In this document: positions 32,221 through 39,549 of the stretch, piece by piece
Numbering within the stretch: position 1 is the stretch's first letter
Layout: the number at the start of each line of letters is the position of its first letter
Source of the DNA: UMGS1668 sp035447605
GTDB taxonomy: Bacteria; Bacillota; Clostridia; Oscillospirales; Ruminococcaceae
Direction: 5' to 3'
DNA length: 64,000 nt
NCBI GenBank assembly: GCA_035447605.1
Contig: DAOTHJ010000003.1
Span: 62,001 to 126,000, forward strand
The notes under the pieces: model-generated
The model's database searches: none
Told to the model about the DNA's origin: nothing
What the model saw: only the letters and a program-made list of their open reading frames with translations
Made by a program: the position numbers and the translations under genes

Positions 32221-33066
32221 TCAGAACTCCATTCCTTTGCTTGCCGCGAGGAAGGTCGTCCGCTCCTGTACGGAGGGGCCGTTGTGCTCAAATCCGTAGC
32301 CGCCGTGGTCGCTGGTCAGCAGGACGAGCCAGTCCTCGCCGAGCTCCCGTTCCCGACGCTGTACTTCCCGGAAGGCCTCGCCGGTCATCCGGTCGACGCG
32401 GTCGAAGGCGGCGCGGTATTCGGGGTGCATCTGCCCATAACCGGTCGCGTGGCCGGTGTCGTCACAGGCTTCATAGATCGCAAAGATCAGATCCGGGCAG
32501 TCCGCCGAGCGAAGCCGCCGCAAAACGCCGGCATGCAGCTCCGCGTCATCTGCCACTTTCTGAAATTCCACCGGGAGACCACGGGCCTCGCAATAGGCTT
32601 TTTCGGGCAGATAGGTGGCGTTCTCCGCGGTAAAATGCCCAACCCAGCTCACAAGGAAACAGGCGGAGCGGGCGAGGCCCTGCTCAATCGCCAAGGAAAA
32701 CAGCGTACGGACCTCCGGCTTCATGGATACATAATTTGTGGAGACGCCGTTTTCTGCGCTCCACATGCCGGTGAGCATGGCCGCCCATCCGGGTCCGGTA
32801 TAGGTGATCTGCGGATTCGGAGCCGGCCAGTTCGCGCCGCCCGCATCGAGAAGGGAGGCCGTCCCGCCCTCCGGCGAAAGAGAGCCAAACATGTCGCAGC
32901 GGGCGCCGTCGTAACCGAGCACGAGCACCTTACCGCCCTTTTCCAAATGTCCGCGCATGGCGGAAAAGACGACCGTCTGGGGGAGAGCATCCTCCCGCCG
33001 GTTTTGAAAGACCGGATTCCCGCAGACGGAATCCAGATAGAATTTTTCACTGTCGATCTGTTCCAT
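32221..33066 (-). CDS. Alkaline-phosphatase/nucleotide-pyrophosphatase superfamily protein
   Basis: 281 residues from ATG 33066, which has GGAGGA 5 nt upstream; in-frame ATGs further upstream (to 33138) lack such a site. Motifs of the alkaline-phosphatase/type I phosphodiesterase fold: VLGYDGARCD (metal Asp, near 48), TYTGPGWAAMLTGMW (nucleophile Thr, near 90), DDTGHATG (metal Asp and His, near 210) and LTSDHGGYG (metal Asp-His, near 255). No signal peptide is visible, so it is probably cytoplasmic and acts on a phosphodiester, pyrophosphate or phosphorylated metabolite. The length is short for the family. The small gene upstream (33184-33384) runs in the same direction and may be co-transcribed. 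Confidence 0.85.
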   Translation of the reverse strand: MEQIDSEKFYLDSVCGNPVFQNRREDALPQTVVFSAMRGHLEKGGKVLVLGYDGARCDMFGSLSPEGGTASLLDAGGANWPAPNPQITYTGPGWAAMLTGMWSAENGVSTNYVSMKPEVRTLFSLAIEQGLARSACFLVSWVGHFTAENATYLPEKAYCEARGLPVEFQKVADDAELHAGVLRRLRSADCPDLIFAIYEACDDTGHATGYGQMHPEYRAAFDRVDRMTGEAFREVQRRERELGEDWLVLLTSDHGGYGFEHNGPSVQERTTFLAASKGMEF

Positions 33067-33183
33067 AGCTTCCTCCGAATCAAAAATATACGGCTGCCCG
33101 ACCATAGAAAAAGCGGGTGGGATTCTCCGCATCCGCAAAGAGATCCCTGCCCGCCGATTCTCGGTATACGGAGCTCTAAAAAA

Positions 33184-33384
33184 TCAGAGTTCTTCGCCTT
33201 TCAGGAAAACCTTAACCGGCTCGCCCTCATGATACACGCTGAGATAGCAGCAGTCAACAGCGGCGGAATCGGCCTGCGCGGTGGCAAGGGCCTCCTCTTC
33301 GGTCATTTCGGGATGAAGGACCTGCGGCTGACGTTTCGCTTTATTTCCCATGTGGACGGCAAACGTACGATCAATTTCTTCCAT
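33184..33384 (-). CDS. Small protein of unknown function (66 residues)
   Basis: ATG 33384 follows AAAGGAG by about 8 nt, a good ribosome binding site, so the gene is likely real. The protein is soluble and acidic, with a central Cys pair (DCCYLSVYHEGEPVKVF) and no family I recognise. It lies about 120 nt upstream of the phosphatase-like gene in the same direction. Longer readings starting at 33522 have no ribosome binding site. Confidence 0.6.
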   Translation of the reverse strand: MEEIDRTFAVHMGNKAKRQPQVLHPEMTEEEALATAQADSAAVDCCYLSVYHEGEPVKVFLKGEEL

Positions 33385-33703
33385 GATAGACACTCCTTTG
33401 TAAAAATTATTGTGATGGGGTTCCCGGCCCCGAATACAGGCTTTTTTCCGCGAAAAAACGCGAGAAAAAAAGAATAAACCAAAATCCTCGAGCATTATAG
33501 CACCGTTCACCGGCAAAAACAAGCGCTTTACCTATAAAACCGCAAATCTTTACGCTCTTTTTTTACCGATTATGCCACCTCTTTCCGGGAATTCTTTCCG
33601 CCGGAAAAGGGGAACTCTGCCGCCGGCTTGCAAACCGGGTGGCAGAATGATAAAATAAAACAAAAGGTCCGGAAACAACCATCCGGGAAAGGGGAAAACG
33701 GGG

Positions 33704-33919
33704 ATGTCAAAACCCAAAAAGCTGAGGAAGCTTGTCAAAGCCGCCCACATGGGCAAGCCGGCGGCCATGTACCGCCTTGGGCTCGATTACGAGCGCGGCG
33801 GCCATTTCGGGCAGGATGAGGAGCTGGCGGAGAACTGGATTCTGCTGGCCGCCGAATTCGGCTTCACGCCCGCGGAGACCTGGCTCAAGGAACGCGAGGC
33901 CAAAAAAGCCGCAAAATAA
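33704..33919 (+). CDS. Small Sel1-like repeat protein (71 residues)
   Basis: Contains what looks like one and a half Sel1/TPR-like helical repeats: AAHMGKPAAMYRLGLDYERG and ENWILLAAEFGFTPAETWL, with a Lys-rich N- and C-terminus. Sel1 repeats mediate protein-protein contacts. The A/G-rich leader GGGAAAGGGGAAAACGGG provides the ribosome binding site. It stands alone between oppositely oriented genes and is closed by a strong hairpin. Partner unknown. Confidence 0.65.
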   Translation: MSKPKKLRKLVKAAHMGKPAAMYRLGLDYERGGHFGQDEELAENWILLAAEFGFTPAETWLKEREAKKAAK

Positions 33920-33930
33920 GCCGGAAAAAG

Positions 33931-33974
33931 AAAGATACTCGGGGTTCCCAAAAGGGCATCCCGGGGATCTTTTT
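33931..33974. terminator. Bidirectional terminator between the Sel1-like and DUF3006 genes
   Basis: AAAGATACTCGGG pairs with CCCGGGGATCTTT (one mismatch, one G-U), followed by T on the plus strand and by TTTCTTTTT on the minus strand. The right arm reaches the stop codon of the DUF3006 gene. Confidence 0.8.
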
Positions 33975-34194
33975 ATTTGCCGCAGAGTTTGTGTTTCAGC
34001 GCGACGATCCGTTCCCGCCGCGCGGAGGTCGCCTCCGCATCAAAAACATAGCCGCCGCCGTCCGCCAAACGAAAACAGTCCCCGGCTCGTGCGTCCTCCG
34101 GCAGCGCCTCTTTCGGGACGGAGACGGTGGTCTCGTCGCCCTCCAGAATGGCGCGGCCTTCTTCAAACCGATCAAGAATCCAAAGCTCCATCAT
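33973..34194 (-). CDS. DUF3006-domain small protein
   Basis: 73 residues that match the DUF3006 pattern: ELWILDRFEEGRAILEGDE at the start, VPKEALPEDARAGDCFRL in the middle, then a charged end. DUF3006 proteins are repeatedly found beside ComEC-type metallohydrolases, exactly as here (24 nt after the stop of the upstream gene). AAAGGA lies 5 nt before ATG 34194. The function of the family is unknown. Last gene of a four-gene minus-strand operon. Confidence 0.75.
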   Translation of the reverse strand: MMELWILDRFEEGRAILEGDETTVSVPKEALPEDARAGDCFRLADGGGYVFDAEATSARRERIVALKHKLCGK

Positions 34195-34218
34195 CCGCAT
34201 CCTTTCTTTTTGTTCCGA

Positions 34219-35142
34219 CTATTTTTCCGTGGAAACCGCAATCGTCCCGCCGTCCGTTTTCATGACCACCGTGCCGTCGAGGTCCGTGCGGTAGATCTGC
34301 ACGCCCATGCCTTCCAGAAGTTCCGTCGTCTCCGGATGCGGGTGGCCGTAGTCGTTCCCGGCGCCGCAGAGGATGACCGCGTCGTCCGGCGAGACCGCCG
34401 CCACAAAGTCTTTGCCGCTGGAGGTTGAGCTGCCGTGGTGTCCCACCTTGAGCACGTCGGAATCCAGCTCCACGCCGGTGCTCATAATATCGTTTTCCGC
34501 ATCCTTTTCGGCGTCTCCCATAAACAAAAAGCTGGTTTCGCCGCAGACGAGGCGCGTCACCACGGACCAGTTATTGTAGTCGTCGCCATAATGTCCCACA
34601 GGGCCGAGCACGGTGAGCACGCAGCCGCCGCTGAGCGGATATTCCCGGCCGGGTGCGGCGGTTGTAACGGTGCAGCCCTCCTCATCCACCGCGATAAGCA
34701 GCTTCTCCCAGAGCCGGGTGGTGGGTTGGAATTCGTCCGGAATATCCGGCATCAGAAACTCTTTTACTTCAAAATCCTGAAGGACATCCGTCATGGCCCC
34801 GATATGATCCGCATGCGGATGGGTGGCGATCAGCAGGTCGATCGTCTCCACGCCCTGCGCATCCAGATAGTCCGTGATGACGCCGCTTTGGTCCGAGGTG
34901 CCGGCATCGATCAGCACGGTGCTCTCCTCCGTCAGGATCAGGATGCAGTCCGACTGGCCGGTATCGAGAAAATGCACCTCCGCCGCGCCTTCGCCGGAAG
35001 CGGACAGGCTCACGTCGCCCTTCGTCCTTGCGGCCGGGTCAAAAAGATGCAGCCCCGGGATGCGGTTGTCGATCACGGCTGAAATCAGAATAAAAAGCGC
35101 AATAATAATGGTAACAAGGGTTCGCAGGTTGCGTCTCTTCAT
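34219..35142 (-). CDS. ComEC/Rec2-type MBL-fold metallohydrolase, membrane-anchored
   Basis: 307 residues. An N-terminal hydrophobic helix (about 9-25) anchors or exports the protein. The metallo-beta-lactamase domain shows FLDTGQSDCILI, the zinc site THPHADHIGAM (near 107), MGDAEKD (near 210) and VGHHGSSTSS (near 233), as in the C-terminal domain of ComEC, the competence DNA-uptake channel. The ComEC membrane channel domain is absent, so it is an orphan hydrolase, perhaps a nuclease or phosphodiesterase acting outside the membrane. It overlaps the upstream SLOG gene by 4 bp and is paired with DUF3006. Confidence 0.85.
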   Translation of the reverse strand: MKRRNLRTLVTIIIALFILISAVIDNRIPGLHLFDPAARTKGDVSLSASGEGAAEVHFLDTGQSDCILILTEESTVLIDAGTSDQSGVITDYLDAQGVETIDLLIATHPHADHIGAMTDVLQDFEVKEFLMPDIPDEFQPTTRLWEKLLIAVDEEGCTVTTAAPGREYPLSGGCVLTVLGPVGHYGDDYNNWSVVTRLVCGETSFLFMGDAEKDAENDIMSTGVELDSDVLKVGHHGSSTSSGKDFVAAVSPDDAVILCGAGNDYGHPHPETTELLEGMGVQIYRTDLDGTVVMKTDGGTIAVSTEK

Positions 35143-35645
35143 ACCGTCTCTCCTTCGGGTTCGGGATACAGATTTACCATTTCAAGCCCTTCCGCCAGCG
35201 CGCGCCGCCAGCAGTGCGCCGTGCCGCCGGAGAGGCCGTTGTACCAGCCGATGATGCGCCGGGAATGCTCCACCATATAAATGTTGCGGCGACGGAAACA
35301 GGCCTCACTGTATGTCTTCGATACATAGACGACCATATCCGCCTGTTCGAGGATCCTCTGCTTTCTTTCGGCGGAGCCGGAGGAGGATTCAAACCCCACA
35401 TACGGCACCGCGGCGATCAGAAAAATGCCAAGCGTTTCCCGCCGTTTCAGAACTTCCTCGGCGGCGAAGAGGTCGAAGCCCTCGGCCATGCCGGTATAAA
35501 AATACCGGTAGCCGTCGCCGGCGGCCTGTTCGACGGCGGTACCGACCGCCTCTTTCAGCGCAAGAATGCCCGTTGAGGTCTCCGCCCCGCCGTCAGGCAG
35601 TCTCGCCGGGCGCGGGCCGGTAAAGCAGCAGCACTCCTCTTTCAA
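35139..35645 (-). CDS. SLOG-superfamily (DUF1273/YpsA-like) protein
   Basis: 168 residues from a TTG at 35645 that overlaps the upstream stop codon (TTGA) and has AGGAGG 10 nt upstream. The start CCCFTGPRP (family CCFTGHRP), YFYTGMAEGFDLFAAEEVL and ADMVVYVSKTYS are typical of the DUF1273 branch of the SLOG nucleotide-sensing superfamily, related to DprA and LOG proteins. Members are thought to bind nucleotides or ADP-ribose derivatives; YpsA influences cell division in Bacillus. The His of the motif is Pro here. Its place between an acyltransferase-like gene and a ComEC-type hydrolase is unusual. Confidence 0.8.
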   Translation of the reverse strand: MKEECCCFTGPRPARLPDGGAETSTGILALKEAVGTAVEQAAGDGYRYFYTGMAEGFDLFAAEEVLKRRETLGIFLIAAVPYVGFESSSGSAERKQRILEQADMVVYVSKTYSEACFRRRNIYMVEHSRRIIGWYNGLSGGTAHCWRRALAEGLEMVNLYPEPEGETV

Positions 35646-36403
35646 CGCAGGCCCGCCTCCTCGAGGCACCGAAAAATGCCGTACAGGATGCCGTAGATGA
35701 TCGGCTGGTGCAGCAGATAAATCAGCAGCGTGTTGCTGCCGGCGGTGCAGAGAAAGCCGGAGTGCTTTTGCATCATAAAGGCCGGCAGATTCCGCTCCTT
35801 AAAATATTTTCCGGCGGCGGCGCCCGTCAGGAAGAGAAATCCCCACGGCAGCAGCGGAAAGTAATCCGCCGAGAAGTAGCCCTTCGGCGGGAAGCCGAGA
35901 AGGGCGGTTATGTCATTTCGATAAAGCACTTCCGGGAGCGCGATTTTTCCAAAGAGGATGGTTCCGCTGTCGATCCCGCGCAAGCAGAGGAAAATCCCGA
36001 AGAACAGCGCCATGCCGATCACGGGGTGCAGGGCTTCGACGCCCTTACGCAGCAGCGGATAAAGCAGCATGGAGGCGCCTAGAAAATGCAGTACGCCAAA
36101 TTTGATCAGCTGATCCGGCATGAAGAGCATGGTGCCGAAGGTCATCAGCATGCCGGCGCCCAGCACCACGAGCCCGCGCTTGAAGTTGCTGTGTGCAAGC
36201 CGGCAGGAGATGCCGGAGATCAGGATGAACGACCAGCAGACGAACTGCTGAAGCCAGGAAAACGGAGGTGTGAACGGCGACGGACCGACGCCGAAGATCA
36301 CAAAAAGGTCATAGAGCGTATGGTAAACGATCATCCCCAGCAGCGCAACACCGCGGAATTCGTCGAGAAACCAGATGCGCCCGCCGGCGCGGCCTTTCGT
36401 CAT
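35642..36403 (-). CDS. DUF1624/HGSNAT-like membrane acyltransferase
   Basis: 253 residues with about seven transmembrane helices. The N-terminal IWFLDEFRGVALLGMIVYHTLYDL carries the conserved Asp and His of the heparan-alpha-glucosaminide N-acetyltransferase-like (DUF1624) family, and GVLHFLGASMLLY and LLIYLLHQPIIYG recur in acyltransferase_3-like proteins. It likely transfers an acyl group across the membrane to a glycan or lipid head group; acceptor unknown. ATG 36403 follows AAGGAGG. It is the first gene of the minus-strand operon ending with DUF3006, divergent from the 36576 gene. Confidence 0.82.
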   Translation of the reverse strand: MTKGRAGGRIWFLDEFRGVALLGMIVYHTLYDLFVIFGVGPSPFTPPFSWLQQFVCWSFILISGISCRLAHSNFKRGLVVLGAGMLMTFGTMLFMPDQLIKFGVLHFLGASMLLYPLLRKGVEALHPVIGMALFFGIFLCLRGIDSGTILFGKIALPEVLYRNDITALLGFPPKGYFSADYFPLLPWGFLFLTGAAAGKYFKERNLPAFMMQKHSGFLCTAGSNTLLIYLLHQPIIYGILYGIFRCLEEAGLR

Positions 36404-36495
36404 AGGATCGCCTCCTTTTTTCTGTTACGATTATATCATGCGGCCCGCTTCTTTGCATCCGTTTTTGAAATTCTTGTAAATCTTCTGCGTTTTGC

Positions 36496-36524
36496 TTGTG
36501 CGGGCGCGTGATTTTTGCTACAAT
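36496..36524 (+). promoter_or_regulatory. Promoter of the acidic membrane protein gene
   Basis: TTGTGC (36496-36501), 17-nt spacer, TACAAT (36519-36524), about 50 nt before the ATG at 36576. Confidence 0.55.
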
Positions 36525-36575
36525 ACCGGTATATGCAAGCGATTTTCTGAACCCTGATGAAAGGAAATTTGTTTT

Positions 36576-38096
36576 ATGGCTGAAGATTTAAAAGGATGGA
36601 GCCGCCCCGAGGAAAAATTCCCGGAGGCTGAGCTTGAAGATTCCTTTGCCGAATATTTCGCCGAGGACCACGCTTCGGTTCCCGGAAAAAAACAGAGACA
36701 CCGCGCCGGTTCCGAGCCGGATCTGCTGGTTGAAACCGCTTCGGAGGACGACCCGGGTTTTGTCATTGAGGGCCTGGCCGCAGTAGAACAAAGCGGCGCC
36801 ACAGCGGAGAGCCAGGAGCCGGATGCCGAGGCGGAATCCGAATCGGAGGAGGAGCCGGAGGGCCCGATTCCCGAAACCATGCCGGCATGCGAGGTGCCCG
36901 AGGCGGAGAACCTTCCGGATGAGCCGTTTATAGAAGAAGAGCCCGGTCCGTCGGGCGAAACTCTTTCCGCACAGGCCGCGAAGTCCGAGGAACAGCCGCC
37001 GGAGGAACCTTCCGCCAAAGAACCGGCTGCGGAGGAACCTTCCGCTGAAGAATCGACGGAAGAAGTGCCCATCGAGGAAGAACCGGCTGCAGAAGAACCT
37101 CCCGAAGAAGAGGCAGAAAAACCGGAGACGCCGGTTGTTTCCCCGGCCGCGAAACCGAAGGGACACGAAATCATCAAAATGACGCAGAACCTGCTCTGGA
37201 ACCGCCGCAAACACCGCTGGGCGGCTCCGGTGGGGCTCGTCGTAATCATCCTTGCCGTGATCGGCTTCATCGCCGTGATTATCGGCGGCCTGAACCTCGG
37301 CGCCCGGGTCATCGACAACACGAAAGAAAAAGAGAAGTTCGCCTGGAAGGTCTATCCGCTGCTGATCTTCGATCCGGCCGCCTTTGACGATCCGAGCCAG
37401 CTCGACAGCGTGTTCCTGCTCAAGACCGCCCTCTGGAAGACGCTTCTTGAAAACCGCACCAAGTATTCTTACAACGACGACGGCATGCTGGTGGTGCCGG
37501 CCTCCGACCTCAATGTCGCGGCGAAGAGCCTCTACGGCGACGCGGTCAAGCTTACCCATCAGACCTTCTCCGAGGGATACGAATATTACTATATTTACGA
37601 CGAGAGTACCGGCACCTATCTGGTTCCGGTCATGGGCCAGACCGCGGAGTATACGCCGGAGGTGGTACGGATCACCAAGACCGAGGATACCTACACGCTT
37701 CTGGTCGGCTACGTCACGCAGAGCACCCTCTGGAATATGGATACGGAGGGCAATATGAACGAGACCGTCCCGTCGAAGTATATGTATTATGATTTAAAAA
37801 AGGTGGATGGGGACAGCTACATCATCACGGCGGTCCGCGAAGTGCCTGCGGAGGAGGTGCCGGAGATCGAGACCTCCGGGGTGCAGCAGCAGCTCAACGA
37901 GACCCGCTATGGCGAGATTCTCGAAAACTACAATGCCGCCTCTTATAATTCCGCGGCGGAAAATGCCCTGGGCAGCGGCGCGTCCGAGTCGGTCTCCGGG
38001 GAGTCGCAGACGGAGTCGGCCGCAGTGGAGGAATCCGCCGTCTCCGGCGAAGCGGAATCTGCGCTGGAAGAATCCATGGAAGAATCCGCAGCCTGA
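36576..38096 (+). CDS. Acidic single-pass membrane protein of unknown function
   Basis: 506 residues. Residues 1-195 are extremely acidic and low in complexity, with Glu/Pro/Ala repeats such as EEPSAKEPAAEEPSAEES around 145-185. A basic patch (NRRKHRW) precedes one transmembrane helix (about 208-235), which by the positive-inside rule puts the acidic part in the cytoplasm. Residues 240-440 form an unrecognised Tyr-rich extracellular domain, and the end (450-506) is again Ser/Glu-rich. AAAGGAAA precedes the ATG. No family recognised. It may be a cell-envelope sensor or scaffold, but nothing proves it. Closed by its own terminator. Confidence 0.75.
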   Translation: MAEDLKGWSRPEEKFPEAELEDSFAEYFAEDHASVPGKKQRHRAGSEPDLLVETASEDDPGFVIEGLAAVEQSGATAESQEPDAEAESESEEEPEGPIPETMPACEVPEAENLPDEPFIEEEPGPSGETLSAQAAKSEEQPPEEPSAKEPAAEEPSAEESTEEVPIEEEPAAEEPPEEEAEKPETPVVSPAAKPKGHEIIKMTQNLLWNRRKHRWAAPVGLVVIILAVIGFIAVIIGGLNLGARVIDNTKEKEKFAWKVYPLLIFDPAAFDDPSQLDSVFLLKTALWKTLLENRTKYSYNDDGMLVVPASDLNVAAKSLYGDAVKLTHQTFSEGYEYYYIYDESTGTYLVPVMGQTAEYTPEVVRITKTEDTYTLLVGYVTQSTLWNMDTEGNMNETVPSKYMYYDLKKVDGDSYIITAVREVPAEEVPEIETSGVQQQLNETRYGEILENYNAASYNSAAENALGSGASESVSGESQTESAAVEESAVSGEAESALEESMEESAA

Positions 38097-38116
38097 AAAA
38101 ATACAAAACATGGGTA

Positions 38117-38154
38117 TGCTGCCGGAAGGAGGAAATCCTTCCGGCAGCATTTTT
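38117..38154 (+). terminator. Rho-independent terminator
   Basis: TGCTGCCGGAAGGA (38117-38130) and TCCTTCCGGCAGCA (38136-38149) form a perfect 14-bp stem with a 5-nt loop and five T. Confidence 0.95.
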
Positions 38155-38323
38155 CTGCCCTGCCGAAACATGGAACGCCTGCCGCTATTTGGCAGAAAGG
38201 GCAGGCCGATTCAGCATCGTAAGGCCTTGCCGCCCAAAAAAGGAAATGCTACCATATTTTCGACGGGAGGAACGGAGAGCTTCCGCCGCGAAACATCAAG
38301 CGAACAACGGAGGAAAAACACCT

Positions 38324-39340
38324 ATGAAAAAACTTCTTGCGGCAGTTATGGCGCTGGCACTGTTCCTGACGGCATCCGTGCCCGCCCAGGCCGAAGACAT
38401 CCTTGCGCTTGACAGCATTGGTTTTGACGAAACTGCGGAATATCTGATCACCCCGGAGATGATCGCGGAGCTTTCCGAAGAGGCCGGCATGACGGATACG
38501 ACGTTTACAACAAACGAGCTTCGATTCGAAGTTGTGCTCGGATCCGCCTATGCGGAAGTGGAACAGAAGACCTATACCGACGGCGCCGGAAAGAGAGGCA
38601 TCCGCGTCACCGTGGAGCCGAATCCCGACTACGGCACGAAGGACTATGAAGTCCGTTTCCGTTGGAACTTTATCCGCGCAGAAGGCAGCACCATCTGGAA
38701 GACGGAGCCGGTCACCTGCTCCGTCACCATCGCCCGCAAAGCGCCGGTCGAGGGACTGTTTGAAGAATACGCCGGCGAAGAGGACGTGCTGATGCTGGAT
38801 CCCGGCATCGACGTCGTCACGGAGGACAACTTCGCCGAAGCGGCGGGCAAGATGATCTCCTTCTCCGACAGCGTGGAGACATGGTGCCTCTTTGTCAAGC
38901 GGGTCAGCTCCTCTCAGAAGGGGATCAACATCTCCTTCGATACGGATCCGGATGAGGATGCGCTGGAGCTCTTCGATACCGAGGACGTACAGGCGCTGAA
39001 TTTCCTCTCCGGCAAGGCCGCCGTCGCCTCAAAGGGCACCCTCTATGTGTATCTTGACAGTGCAGCTCTCGGTACTGCGGATATCGATGGGACGTACTAT
39101 CTTTACACATGGAACGGCAAGACGCTGACGTCGCTCGGCAGCGCATCTCCCGAGGAGACCGACAACGGCATCGCATTCGCCTTCCCGCTGGAGGCCGGCG
39201 ATCTGCTCGGCTCCTACTACATCTCGGCGGAAAAGGCGTCCTCGTCCGTCCCAAAGACGGAGACACCTTCCGGGAGCAACTCTTCCTCCGGGGAGACGGA
39301 AGAAGAGAACCCCGATACCGGACTTCCGCTTTTTTTCTGA
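38324..39340 (+). CDS. Secreted protein of unknown function with C-terminal ENPDTG tail
   Basis: 338 residues from ATG 38324 (GGAGG 8 nt upstream). Residues 1-22 are a Sec signal peptide (MKKLLAAVMALALFLTASVP, cleaved after AQA). The mature part begins with two beta-rich segments, possibly an Ig-like region around 45-130, and continues into an unrecognised domain. A Ser/Thr linker precedes EENPDTGLPLFF at the very end. NPxTG resembles a sortase sorting motif, but the usual following transmembrane helix and basic tail are absent. The gene at 53809 ends with a similar EENPNTG. Monocistronic between two terminators. Confidence 0.75.
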   Translation: MKKLLAAVMALALFLTASVPAQAEDILALDSIGFDETAEYLITPEMIAELSEEAGMTDTTFTTNELRFEVVLGSAYAEVEQKTYTDGAGKRGIRVTVEPNPDYGTKDYEVRFRWNFIRAEGSTIWKTEPVTCSVTIARKAPVEGLFEEYAGEEDVLMLDPGIDVVTEDNFAEAAGKMISFSDSVETWCLFVKRVSSSQKGINISFDTDPDEDALELFDTEDVQALNFLSGKAAVASKGTLYVYLDSAALGTADIDGTYYLYTWNGKTLTSLGSASPEETDNGIAFAFPLEAGDLLGSYYISAEKASSSVPKTETPSGSNSSSGETEEENPDTGLPLFF

Positions 39341-39352
39341 GCAAAACGCGGC

Positions 39353-39388
39353 AAAAAGCCTCATGGATCTCCGCCATGGGGCTTTTTT
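39353..39388 (+). terminator. Rho-independent terminator
   Basis: AAAAAGCC-TCATGG pairs with CCATGGGGCTTTTTT, with one mismatch, 12 nt after the stop of the secreted-protein gene. Confidence 0.9.
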
Positions 39389-39474
39389 GTGCCTGTGCGG
39401 CGGAATCGGGCGGGGCGGGGGTGCTCTTTTCGGACAAAACAACGCATGAATTCCCCATTTCCGCGTGGTCCCAG

Positions 39475-39503
39475 TTGAAAAACAAATGACCGGATGTTAT
39501 AAT
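39475..39503 (+). promoter_or_regulatory. Promoter of the recJ-relA gene group
   Basis: TTGAAA (39475-39480), a 17-nt spacer and a consensus TATAAT (39498-39503), 46 nt upstream of the recJ start. Confidence 0.7.
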
Positions 39504-39549
39504 CTAATTTGACTAATTTTTTATGGAACTGGGTGCCGGAGGTATATGG

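Noticed and set aside
36588..37559. Phe/Arg-rich minus-strand open frame opposite the acidic membrane protein
   Set aside because: It is the mirror of the Glu-rich codons of the plus-strand gene, which has a promoter, start site, membrane helix and terminator.
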